Positions 1-6,180 of a stretch of 7,072 nt of DNA are shown here, one piece after another. The stretch is from Clostridia bacterium (lineage in GTDB: Bacteria; Bacillota; Clostridia; Oscillospirales; SIG627). The position numbers were made by a program, and so were the translations under genes. The stretch is from the NCBI GenBank assembly GCA_017453605.1, contig JAFTEP010000235.1, positions 1 to 7,072 on the forward strand, given 5' to 3'. The notes under the pieces were generated by a model, which worked only from the letters and a program-made list of their open reading frames with translations, searched no databases and was not told where the DNA came from. Numbering within the stretch: the first letter of the stretch is position 1; each line of letters begins with the position of its first letter.

Positions 1-1
1 G

Positions 2-67
2 ACCGAGGTCCAGCCCGTCCTCGCGGGCTTCGTCGTCGAAAGCGTCAAGAAACTTCTGGATCTGTGA
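2..67 (+). CDS. C-terminal end of an unidentified protein (5' truncated)
   Basis: An open frame runs in from the left edge and stops with TGA at 65-67. It encodes 21 residues ending VESVKKLLDL. The hairpin terminator begins within about 10 bases of the stop, as expected for a real gene end, and codon use matches the neighbours. Too little is visible to name a family. The gene converges on the minus-strand operon, so it is not part of that transcript. Confidence 0.6.
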   Translation, partial: TEVQPVLAGFVVESVKKLLDL

Positions 68-74
68 TTTTTAT

Positions 75-132
75 AAAAAAACCGCCCGCGGGATCCTCCC
101 TGAAAAGGAGAGTCCCGCGGGCTTTCGTCTTT
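75..132. terminator. Bidirectional intrinsic terminator between convergent genes
   Basis: A perfect 10-bp GC-rich stem pairs GCCCGCGGGA (84-93) with TCCCGCGGGC (113-122). A further CTCC/GGAG pairing (96-99 with 107-110) caps it around a CTGAAAA loop. On the plus strand the stem is followed by TTTCGTCTTT (123-132), ending the gene that stops at 67. On the minus strand it is followed by seven T (complement of A75-81), ending the six-gene operon whose last stop lies at 144-146. The U-tract is cleaner on the minus side, so termination is probably stronger for the operon. Confidence 0.9.
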
Positions 133-143
133 GTATTCAGAAT

Positions 144-1142
144 TTACTTACACAGCTCGGGATAGTACTTTTTCTTCGCGCTCCAGAACCTCTGCATCGC
201 GTCCAGGTGATAGAACTCGTCCGGCGCTTGCAGACCGCCCCAGGGAGCCGTGAAGATTCCGGCGAGCCTTTCCTGATCGAGGTAGTCTCTTGCAACCTCG
301 AAGGTGCGGTCCGAGGACTCGAAGCAGGTGTAGTTGGAGCAGCAGAGCGTCTGCGTGTAGCCTCTCCTGTCAAGCTCCAGAATGCTTCTGTCGGCGGCGG
401 ACTTGCTCTTTCCTTCAACGTGCACCGAGGGATCGTCGGCGGATTCCATCCTGAGATCCGCAAAACGCTTCGAGGGGATAGTGGCGAGAGTGCCGTAATT
501 CCAGCTGCACTGGAGGACGCTTTTGGGCATCTTCTCGAAGAACTCCTCGGGATGATGCCAGCAGAAGTCGCTCCATATCCAGGGAGTACTCTGCGCCTTT
601 TCGGTCGCGTCGAACAGATGGTACGCGTCGCGCCAGAAGACGTCGCCTCTCCTCACGACCTGGAACTGCAGGGCGCCCTGATTGACGGGGTCCTCCTCGT
701 CGAGCCCGAGGTGGAAGAATCTCGGTCTGCCGAAGACCTCGCTGACTTCTTCGATCAGCTCACTTGCGACCTTGCGGTACTTTTCTGTCCCGAGCATCCT
801 CGACCAGTCCATCAGCCAGGCGTCGTGTCCGCCGGAGAAATTCAGCTTCGGCATCGGCTCGAGCCCTATGGATCTCAGCCTGTCGAGTTCCTTTTTGAAC
901 CTGTCCTTGTCTATCGCCCCGGGGATCGCAAGCTCCGGGTGAGATTCGTATTTCAGGCTGTTTCCCACGTCGATCAGAACGCTGTTGAAGCCGAACTTCG
1001 GCATCGCGTCGACTATCCTTCTCCAGACGCCCAGATCGGCGCTGACCTGATCCTCCCATAACTCGAGACGGCTGTTCTTGTCGCCCCACTCGTTCATGCT
1101 CAGATGCAGGAGCATCGAAAAGATCATCGGCTCGGTCTTCAT
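144..1142 (-). CDS. GH20-like TIM-barrel protein A (clade I, catalytic motif intact)
   Basis: 332 residues and the last gene of the operon. Visible landmarks are a first-strand motif MIFSMLLHL (6-14), a second-strand IDVGNSLKYESHPEL (57-71), PKLNFSGGHDAWL (98-110), HLGLDEE (144-150), PWIWSD (187-192), MPKSVLQCSW (205-214) and a C-terminal TAPW (298-301). HLGLDEE resembles the GH20 H-x-G-G-D-E motif, where the Asp orients the N-acetyl group and the Glu is the general acid; here these would be D148 and E149. PKLNFSGGH resembles the GH20 PE-x-D-x-PGH segment. These are family resemblances seen by eye, so hydrolase activity is inferred. No signal peptide or membrane segment is visible, so it is probably cytoplasmic. 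About 18 extra, mostly polar residues lie between W214 and G261 compared with D and F, and the TCSTW motif of D and F is altered to CCSNY. The ATG overlaps the stop of gene B in ATGA, with GGAGGTGA just upstream. Confidence 0.85.
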   Translation of the reverse strand: MKTEPMIFSMLLHLSMNEWGDKNSRLELWEDQVSADLGVWRRIVDAMPKFGFNSVLIDVGNSLKYESHPELAIPGAIDKDRFKKELDRLRSIGLEPMPKLNFSGGHDAWLMDWSRMLGTEKYRKVASELIEEVSEVFGRPRFFHLGLDEEDPVNQGALQFQVVRRGDVFWRDAYHLFDATEKAQSTPWIWSDFCWHHPEEFFEKMPKSVLQCSWNYGTLATIPSKRFADLRMESADDPSVHVEGKSKSAADRSILELDRRGYTQTLCCSNYTCFESSDRTFEVARDYLDQERLAGIFTAPWGGLQAPDEFYHLDAMQRFWSAKKKYYPELCK

Positions 1143-2080
1143 TTTCTCTCACCTCCGGCGGCGTATTTGTCGTAAGCGACGCGGAAACTTACCGCGGCGT
1201 ACTGCAGTCTGTAAAGATCGTCCTCCTCGGCGTAGAAGTCGGCGTTGGAGAGTACGCCGAGAGGTCTTTTTTTCATGATGTTGCAGACGAGCTCCATGTT
1301 CATCATCTGGTTTGGCGCGAAGCTGTGTCCGTTGGACATGCCGACTATCTGATCGTAGCCGAGTTCTTCAAGCTCGAGCGCGCTGTTGGTCACCTCGTCG
1401 CGGAAGCCCGGCAGACCGTCCTTGCGGTGCTTGATGAAGCCGTAGCTCTGTGTCGAAAGGACCACGTCCTTCGGGACGGCTTCCGTGAACGCTTTCCGGT
1501 CCTCGAGAAACTTGTCCGCCCAGATCCACGGTCTTGCGCCGCAGGCTCTCACCGCGCCGCTGAACGTTTCGAGATCTTTCGCCCATTCGTCCATCCTTCT
1601 CACGCGCTTTACGAGCTTGAAGGTCTGGGTTTTCATGCTCTCGTCTCCCATCCCGATGTTGAACAGAGCGGGTCCTCCGAAGATCTCCGCGGTCTCCTTT
1701 ATCAGGTCGCAGACAGTCTCGCGGTATTTATTCGTGCCGAGGTTATTTGCCGTATCGCCGAGCCAGGCGTCCTTCGCGGCGCCGAGATCTAACAGGGGAT
1801 AGGCCTCTAAACCGAGCGAGGCGAGCCTTTTTATCTCGTCCTTCATCTTCTCTTTGCTCCACGCTCCTGGAAGGGAGATCTCCGGGCGCGAGGCGTATTG
1901 GACAGCGTCTCCGACGAAGATCAAGACCGAGTCGAAACGGTTCTCGGGAAGAAATTCGGTGATCCTGCGCCAGGTCTCTTCGCTCGCGGTGAATTTGTCG
2001 CGCCAATAGCGGTATCTGCTCGGGTAGCCCTTGTCGCAGCAGAAGTTCTGACTGAGGTTTATCTCAAAAACTCTCTTCAT
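1139..2080 (-). CDS. GH20-like TIM-barrel protein B (clade II, catalytic motif degenerate)
   Basis: 313 residues from the ATG at 2080. That start overlaps gene C's stop as ATGA and has AGAGGTGG 8 bases upstream. A GTG at 2092 would add four residues (MERE), but the purine run there lies too close to it. Clade II marks are IFVGDAVQY (54-62), PGAWSK (71-76) and LLDLGAAKDAWL (96-107). At the site where clade I has HLGLDEE this protein has NIGMGDE (141-147): the His is Asn, the Asp is Gly and the first Glu is Asp. It is also the only member in which the His before the conserved Asp of the HD-x-WL motif is Lys (K103). PWIWAD (184-189) is kept, but the C-terminal TAPW is replaced by SNADF. It is the most diverged clade II member. 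A binding, chaperone or regulatory partner role for protein A is inference; altered catalysis is equally possible. Confidence 0.85.
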   Translation of the reverse strand: MKRVFEINLSQNFCCDKGYPSRYRYWRDKFTASEETWRRITEFLPENRFDSVLIFVGDAVQYASRPEISLPGAWSKEKMKDEIKRLASLGLEAYPLLDLGAAKDAWLGDTANNLGTNKYRETVCDLIKETAEIFGGPALFNIGMGDESMKTQTFKLVKRVRRMDEWAKDLETFSGAVRACGARPWIWADKFLEDRKAFTEAVPKDVVLSTQSYGFIKHRKDGLPGFRDEVTNSALELEELGYDQIVGMSNGHSFAPNQMMNMELVCNIMKKRPLGVLSNADFYAEEDDLYRLQYAAVSFRVAYDKYAAGGERK

Positions 2081-3072
2081 TTCCCGTTCCACCTCTCTAT
2101 GATCTTTTTCGTGTTCTTCGCTTCGAACAGGAGTTTATAAAGGTTCTCGTATCTGACGGGGATGAACGGGCATCTCAAAAATCCCGCGACGTTTTCTCTC
2201 GTCGCCCAGATCTTCATCACGTCGACGATGCTTTCCGGCGTCCACGCGTTGCGCCACGACGAGAGCATCGGCGTCGCCTGATATCCCGCGGCGGTCAGAT
2301 CCCTCAGGGCTTCGAGATTCGGCATCCTCTTTACCCCTGAGATTATGCTCTGTGTCGGATAGCGGTATCTCGCCGCGTAGTCGCACACCAGAACGTCCTT
2401 CGGGAGCGCCTTCTCGAGCGGCATCGTCTTTGCGAAAAGATGCGGGAAATCGTTGTAGAAGTCGCAGCACACCCAGGGTCTCGCGCCGTTCTTGCGGCAG
2501 ACGTCGAAGAGAAAGTGCATATCGTGCATGAACAGAAGATCGCCCCTCACGACAGAGTAGTCGTATTTGAGCTGCGCCTCGGCGTTCTCCTCGCCGAGCC
2601 CGATCCAGAAGAGGGAGGGCTTCCCGAAGAAGTCGCACATCTCGCCGATCAGATCCTCGCAGACCTTGTAATACTCCGGCGTAGAGACCATGTAAGAGTA
2701 TTCTCCGAGCCATATATCGTGCGCCGCGGAGAAGTCGAGCATCGGGATCGGCTCCATTCCGAGACCTCTGATCCTGTCGAGCTGTTTTTTCAGCTCCGCT
2801 TTCGTCCAGGCGCCCTCTCTGGCGATCTCCGGGTGGGTCTCGTACCTGAGCGCGTCTCCGGTGAAGATCAGGAACTTGTTTATCCCGTTTTCGGCGGCGG
2901 TGTCGCAGAGCCTTTCAAACGAGGGTATATCTTTCGTGACCGTCTTCTCGAACGGCATCTCGACCCTGCGGTAGTTCTCCGTGTAGTCGATCACTCCCTC
3001 CTGATCCCTCGAGAAGTTCGAGGTCAGAAAGGCGGCGTACGCCGTGATGAAATTTGTTTTCGTGTCTTTCAT
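2077..3072 (-). CDS. GH20-like TIM-barrel protein C (clade II, catalytic motif degenerate)
   Basis: 331 residues, more than half identical by eye to protein E along most of its length. Shared clade II segments include EKTVTKDIP (42-50), LIFTGDALRY (68-77), THPEIA (79-84), GAWTK (87-91), PMLDFSAAHD (110-119) and a C-terminal LYKLLFEA (311-318). Where clade I has HLGLDEE it has WIGLGEE (156-162): His to Trp and Asp to Gly, with both Glu retained. The clade I WVWSD pocket motif reads WVCCD (200-204), bringing in two adjacent cysteines. No signal peptide is visible. The ATG follows gene D's stop by 15 bases, with AAGGAGG just after that stop, and its own stop overlaps gene B's start. Loss of the Asp that orients the substrate acetamido group argues against classic GH20 chemistry, although the retained Glu leaves another mechanism possible. 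Confidence 0.85.
   Translation of the reverse strand: MKDTKTNFITAYAAFLTSNFSRDQEGVIDYTENYRRVEMPFEKTVTKDIPSFERLCDTAAENGINKFLIFTGDALRYETHPEIAREGAWTKAELKKQLDRIRGLGMEPIPMLDFSAAHDIWLGEYSYMVSTPEYYKVCEDLIGEMCDFFGKPSLFWIGLGEENAEAQLKYDYSVVRGDLLFMHDMHFLFDVCRKNGARPWVCCDFYNDFPHLFAKTMPLEKALPKDVLVCDYAARYRYPTQSIISGVKRMPNLEALRDLTAAGYQATPMLSSWRNAWTPESIVDVMKIWATRENVAGFLRCPFIPVRYENLYKLLFEAKNTKKIIERWNGK
2089..2096 (-). promoter_or_regulatory. Ribosome binding site deciding the start of gene B
   Basis: The minus strand reads AGAGGTGG, ending 8 bases before the ATG at 2080. This spacing favours that ATG, which overlaps gene C's TGA, over the upstream in-frame GTG at 2092, which lies inside the site itself. Confidence 0.7.
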
Positions 3073-3087
3073 TTTTCGCCCCTCCTT

Positions 3088-4038
3088 TCAGCCCTCGGGA
3101 AAATACTTTTTCTTCGCCGTCCCGAACTTGACCGCGTCGTACAGGCACAGATCGTTGTTTTCGTCCAGGCAGTAGTCCCAGGGCGCGGTCATCACGCCCA
3201 TGACGCGCTCCTTCGGGAGCCTTTCTTTAACGAGCGAGAAGGTGTAGTCCGTGCAGGTCTCGTTCTGCCAGGTCGAGCAGGTCGGCACGATGTCGTATCC
3301 GTTCTCGGCGAGATCGAAATACGTCCTGTAGCCGAGGTTGGCGGGGATCATGTTCTTGTCGAAATCTCTCGGAGGGCCGTAATACCAGGGCGCCTGGAGC
3401 ACGCTCTTGGGCATCTTTTCGAGATATTCCTTCGGGTGAGCCCAGTAGTAGTCGCTCCATACCCAGGGGCGCACGTTGTTGTGAGCGCATCTGTCGAAGA
3501 GCCTGTAGGCGTCTCTCCACCACAGGTGCGGGGCGCGCACGAAGCCGGAGGTGATGTCCTCCTCCTCGTCGAGCCCGAGGTGGATCATTCGGGGATTCGA
3601 AAACAGCTCCACGGTCTCGTCTATGCAGTCGCGGCACACCTGATAGTATTCCTCTGTGCCGATCATCCTCGAATACTTTCTCAGCCACGGATCGTGCCCG
3701 GAGGAGAAGTTGAGTTTCGGTATCGGATCCATCCCGAGAGCGCGGCACTTGTCGAGGAGCTTTTTCATTTCGTCCTTTGTCAGGGACTCCTTCATCGCGA
3801 TCTCCGGGTGCCTGTCGAACTTCACCGCGTTCCCGAGATCGAAAACCAGCGTGTTGATCCCCTGAGAGGGCAGAAATTCCATAGTCTCGTAGAATTTGTC
3901 CCACTGCAGAGCAAGCTGTTCGCAGGTCTTGTACGTTCTTTCGGGATCCCGGTAGTTCGCTTCGTTTTCCGGGTCCTCCCACATATTGCGGTCAAGGTGG
4001 ATGAGATAGCCCCAGATCATTTTGCGTTCAGTATTCAT
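3088..4038 (-). CDS. GH20-like TIM-barrel protein D (clade I, catalytic motif intact)
   Basis: 316 residues, very similar to protein F. In order: KMIWGYLIHL (6-15), MEFLPSQG (53-60), LVFDLGNAVKF (64-74), RHPEIA (76-81), PIPKLNFSSGHDPWL (105-119), HLGLDEE (153-159), HLWWRDAYRLFDRC (171-184), WVWSD (192-196), MPKSVLQAPWYYG (209-221), TCSTW (253-257) and VMTAPW (282-287). The candidate catalytic pair is D157-E158, and a ring of Trp residues (W192, W194, W218, W257, W287) suggests a sugar-stacking pocket. It has the single barrel only, with no GH20b N-terminal domain, no binding module and no signal peptide. The chosen ATG lies 10 bases after GGGAGGG. The Met at residue 7 aligns with Met5 of F and is a weaker alternative start. 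A 6-codon out-of-frame ORF overlaps the start and is probably fortuitous. A gap of 19 bases from gene E is the largest in the operon and falls between the two duplicated I-II units. Confidence 0.85.
   Translation of the reverse strand: MNTERKMIWGYLIHLDRNMWEDPENEANYRDPERTYKTCEQLALQWDKFYETMEFLPSQGINTLVFDLGNAVKFDRHPEIAMKESLTKDEMKKLLDKCRALGMDPIPKLNFSSGHDPWLRKYSRMIGTEEYYQVCRDCIDETVELFSNPRMIHLGLDEEEDITSGFVRAPHLWWRDAYRLFDRCAHNNVRPWVWSDYYWAHPKEYLEKMPKSVLQAPWYYGPPRDFDKNMIPANLGYRTYFDLAENGYDIVPTCSTWQNETCTDYTFSLVKERLPKERVMGVMTAPWDYCLDENNDLCLYDAVKFGTAKKKYFPEG
3383..3414. repeat. 32-base exact direct repeat, copy in gene D
   Basis: It is identical to 5331-5362 in gene F and encodes the MPKSVLQAPWY region in both. 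A second shared run of 21 bases lies at 3268-3288 (gene D) and 5216-5236 (gene F). The copies are about 1.95 kb apart, the length of one clade I plus clade II unit. Confidence 0.85.
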
Positions 4039-4057
4039 CCTTTATCATCCCTCCCGT

Positions 4058-5032
4058 TCAGCCGTTCCAGGCGTCGAGCGCCTTCTTGTTGTGCTCCGCT
4101 TCAAACAGCAGTTTGTAGACGTTTTCTTCTCTTACCGCGATGAACGGGAGCCTCACGAAGCCGGCGACGTTCTTCTTTTCTTCGTCCGAGAAATATTCGC
4201 TCAGGAACTTCGTCACGGTCTCCGCGACGTTGAAGGTCCTGAACGCGTTCAGCGCCGGTGTGATCTGATATCCGAGCGGCGCGAGCTTTCTGAAGACTTC
4301 TATGTCGGCGACGAACTGATCGCCTTTCAGTATGGCCTTCGCGCTTATGTCCCTCGCTATGAATCCGCCGATCAGAACGTCCTTGTCCACCGTCTTCATG
4401 AACAGCTCGGGAGAAGTCAGCGCGAGCTCTCCGCAGAGCCAGGGCTTCGCGCCGTTCCTGCGGCACTCGGCGATATAGAACGCCGTGTCGCGGGCCTTCT
4501 GCAGATCGTCTCTGACGTTGATGAATTTATATCTTTCCTGCACGGCTTCGTTCTCGTTCGCAAGCCCCAGCCAGAATAAAGAGGGCTTCCCGAACAGTTC
4601 GCACAGCTCGCCGATCAGATCGGCGCAGACTTTATAGTATTCTTTTGTGCAGAGCATCCTCGAATATTCCCCGAGCCACGCGTCGTGCGCCGCCGAGAAA
4701 TCGAGCATCGGGACAGGCTCCATCCCGAGAGCTTTGATGCGCTGTATCTGGCGTTTCAGCTCCTCTTTCGTCCAGGCGCCGGGGAGGGCGATCTCCGGGT
4801 GCGTGTCGTATCTCAGCGCGTCCCCGGTGAAGATCAGGATCTTCTCGAATCCGCACTCCTTGGCCTTGTCGCAGAGCTTCTCGAAGGTCGGGATATCCTT
4901 TGTCACCGTCTTTTCGTACGGAAGCTCGACGTACTTGTATCCGTAGGTGAACTCCATCGGATACTCGTCCTCGCGGCAGTAGTTCTGGGTCAGGAACATC
5001 GCGTACGCGTTGAATGGTTTGCTGCCGTTCAT
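4058..5032 (-). CDS. GH20-like TIM-barrel protein E (clade II, catalytic motif lost)
   Basis: 324 residues. It aligns with protein F without visible gaps from HPE (78-80 in both) to position 224, so losses can be read position by position. F's HLGLDEE (154-160) is WLGLANE here: H154W, D158A and E159N. F's WVWSD (198-202) is WLCGE, and F's W224 is F224. The scaffold motifs HPEIA, LGMEP, HDAWL and EYYKVCADLI remain, so this is a maintained protein rather than a decaying gene: the frame is intact and conserved against C. C-terminal VYKLLFEA (305-312) is shared with C. The ATG lies 3 bases after gene F's stop, and its GGGGAGG ribosome site is inside F's last codons, so translation is probably coupled to F and a balanced output of the pair is likely. 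It has the clearest loss of both GH20-type catalytic positions in the array. Confidence 0.85.
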   Translation of the reverse strand: MNGSKPFNAYAMFLTQNYCREDEYPMEFTYGYKYVELPYEKTVTKDIPTFEKLCDKAKECGFEKILIFTGDALRYDTHPEIALPGAWTKEELKRQIQRIKALGMEPVPMLDFSAAHDAWLGEYSRMLCTKEYYKVCADLIGELCELFGKPSLFWLGLANENEAVQERYKFINVRDDLQKARDTAFYIAECRRNGAKPWLCGELALTSPELFMKTVDKDVLIGGFIARDISAKAILKGDQFVADIEVFRKLAPLGYQITPALNAFRTFNVAETVTKFLSEYFSDEEKKNVAGFVRLPFIAVREENVYKLLFEAEHNKKALDAWNG

Positions 5033-5035
5033 CTT

Positions 5036-6004
5036 TCATTCCTCCCCGATATATTTTCTTTTCGCGATCCCGAATCTGAGCGCGTCCTGCTTGCAGATCA
5101 GGTCCAGATCGCCCCTGCAGTCGAGCCACGGGGCGGTCATCACGCCGAGAGTGTGCTCGTTTTTGAGTTTGCCTGTGATCCACTGAAAGTGGACGTCCGT
5201 GTTGTAGACTCCGCACCAGGTCGAGCAGGTCGGCACTATGTCGTAGCCGTGTTCTATAAGATCGAAGTACGTCTGAAAGCCCTTCTGGCGCATCTTGCCG
5301 TCTTTGGAGTATCCGCAGAAATTGTTGTAGTACCAGGGCGCCTGGAGCACGCTCTTGGGCATATTCTCAAGAAACTCCTTCGGGTGGTCCCAGTACTGAT
5401 CGCTCCACACCCAGGGGCGCATATTGTTGTGTTCGCACCTGTCGAAGAGGCGGTTCGCGTCCCTCCACCAGAGGTGCGGGGCTCTCACGATCCTCACTCC
5501 GTATCCGCCCTGCATCGCGAAGGTCTCCTCGTCGAGCCCGAGGTGGAACAGCGACGGGTATCCGAAAAGCTCCGCCGTCTCGTCGATCACGTCGGCGCAC
5601 ACTTTATAGTATTCTTCCGTTCCGACCATCAGCGAGTACTTCTTCAGCCAGGGATCGTGTCCCGCGGAGAAGTTGAGCTTCGGGATCGGCTCCATGCCGA
5701 GGGCGCGGCAGCGGTCGATCACCTTTTTCATTTCGTCTTTTGAGATCGAGCCCTTCATCGCGATCTCGGGATGAGAGTCGAACCTCACGAAGTTGCCGAG
5801 ATCGAACACGAGTGTGTTGAAGCCCTGGGACGGCAGGAATTCCATCGTGGAATAAAACTTGTCCCATTCCAGGGTCGGCTGTTCGCAGGTCCTGTCCCGC
5901 TCTTTTTCGGTCCTCGAGAGATTGTCTCTCGACTCCGGGTCGCCTATCGGCCACATCGTCTGACAGGTGTGGATCAGATAGGCCCAGATCATTTTCTGTT
6001 TCAT
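5036..6004 (-). CDS. GH20-like TIM-barrel protein F (clade I, catalytic motif intact; first gene of operon)
   Basis: 322 residues. Landmarks are KMIWAYLIH (4-12), MEFLPSQGFNTLVFDLGN (54-71), SHPEIAMKG (77-85), PIPKLNFSAGHDPWL (106-120), HLGLDEE (154-160), APHLWWRDA (175-183), WVWSD (198-202), MPKSVLQAPWYY (215-226), TCSTW (259-263) and VMTAPW (288-293). Candidate acetamido-orienting Asp and general acid Glu are D158 and E159 if the GH20 analogy holds; a related clan GH-K fold or an uncharacterised barrel family is the alternative. No secretion signal is visible. The gene has its own promoter (6082-6110) with a leader of about 70 bases and two tandem Shine-Dalgarno copies. It shares a 32-base exact repeat with gene D, which supports duplication of the F-E unit to give D-C or the reverse. 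Confidence 0.85.
   Translation of the reverse strand: MKQKMIWAYLIHTCQTMWPIGDPESRDNLSRTEKERDRTCEQPTLEWDKFYSTMEFLPSQGFNTLVFDLGNFVRFDSHPEIAMKGSISKDEMKKVIDRCRALGMEPIPKLNFSAGHDPWLKKYSLMVGTEEYYKVCADVIDETAELFGYPSLFHLGLDEETFAMQGGYGVRIVRAPHLWWRDANRLFDRCEHNNMRPWVWSDQYWDHPKEFLENMPKSVLQAPWYYNNFCGYSKDGKMRQKGFQTYFDLIEHGYDIVPTCSTWCGVYNTDVHFQWITGKLKNEHTLGVMTAPWLDCRGDLDLICKQDALRFGIAKRKYIGEE
5331..5362. repeat. 32-base exact direct repeat, copy in gene F
   Basis: Partner of 3383-3414. Recombination between the copies would add or remove exactly one two-gene unit and leave a chimeric but in-frame clade I gene. Confidence 0.85.
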
Positions 6005-6010
6005 CCTGAA

Positions 6011-6032
6011 AATCTCCTTGAAATCTCCTTGA
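6011..6032 (-). promoter_or_regulatory. Tandem duplicated ribosome binding site of gene F
   Basis: The plus strand shows two perfect copies of the 11-mer AATCTCCTTGA (6011-6021 and 6022-6032) and a partial third copy, AATCTTCA, at 6033-6040. On the minus strand this gives two AAGGAGATT sites. The nearer GGAG ends 9 bases before the ATG at 6004, a good spacing. The farther copy is 11 bases further away and probably cannot serve this ATG directly. Confidence 0.8.
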
Positions 6033-6081
6033 AATCTTCATAGAAATGGCGGTTTGAAAAGCCGGGGAGCCTTTCACGTTT

Positions 6082-6110
6082 ATTGTACCAATCCCGAAGC
6101 CTTTTGTCAA
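6082..6110 (-). promoter_or_regulatory. Sigma-A promoter of the six-gene operon
   Basis: On the minus strand, TTGACA (6110-6105) and TACAAT (6087-6082) are separated by 17 bases, with TGG directly before the -10 forming an extended -10. The start site should lie near 6075, giving a leader of about 70 bases before gene F. No clear operator palindrome was found around it. Confidence 0.85.
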
Positions 6111-6180
6111 TGAAAACGCGCGAAAAATGACGTCCGAAACACATTTTTTTGAGCTTTTTTTCTAACCTTTCCGCTAACGA
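6111..6180. promoter_or_regulatory. Spacer between divergent promoters with phased T-tracts
   Basis: Two runs of seven T (6144-6150 and 6155-6161) have start points 11 bases apart, close to one helical turn, which predicts bent DNA. They lie about 20-37 bases upstream of the plus-strand -35, where an UP element or regulator could act. No gene or RNA is visible in the rest of the spacer. Confidence 0.4.

Noticed and set aside
207..1061. 284-codon plus-strand frame opposite gene A
   Set aside because: Antisense shadow of gene A; composition is biased to R, E, V and L as expected from the complementary frame, with no recognisable motif.
2081..2092. GTG start at 2092 for gene B (four extra residues)
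   Set aside because: The purine-rich site AGAGGTGG overlaps that GTG but is ideally spaced for the ATG at 2080, which also forms the usual ATGA overlap.
2440..4143. 567-codon open frame on the plus strand across genes C and D
   Set aside because: It lies wholly antisense to well-supported paralogous genes, crosses their boundaries, has no ribosome site of note, and similar long antisense frames recur opposite gene F (4685-5743). It is a by-product of GC-rich codon use.
144..6004. CRISPR-like or transposon-derived repeat array
   Set aside because: The repetition is at the level of whole protein-coding genes with diverged sequence. No short regular repeats with unique spacers, terminal inverted repeats or transposase are present.
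6108..6130. Possible LacI-type operator around TGAAAACGCGCGAAAAA upstream of the operon -35
   Set aside because: It contains one half-site-like stretch but is not an inverted repeat; the second half does not mirror the first.
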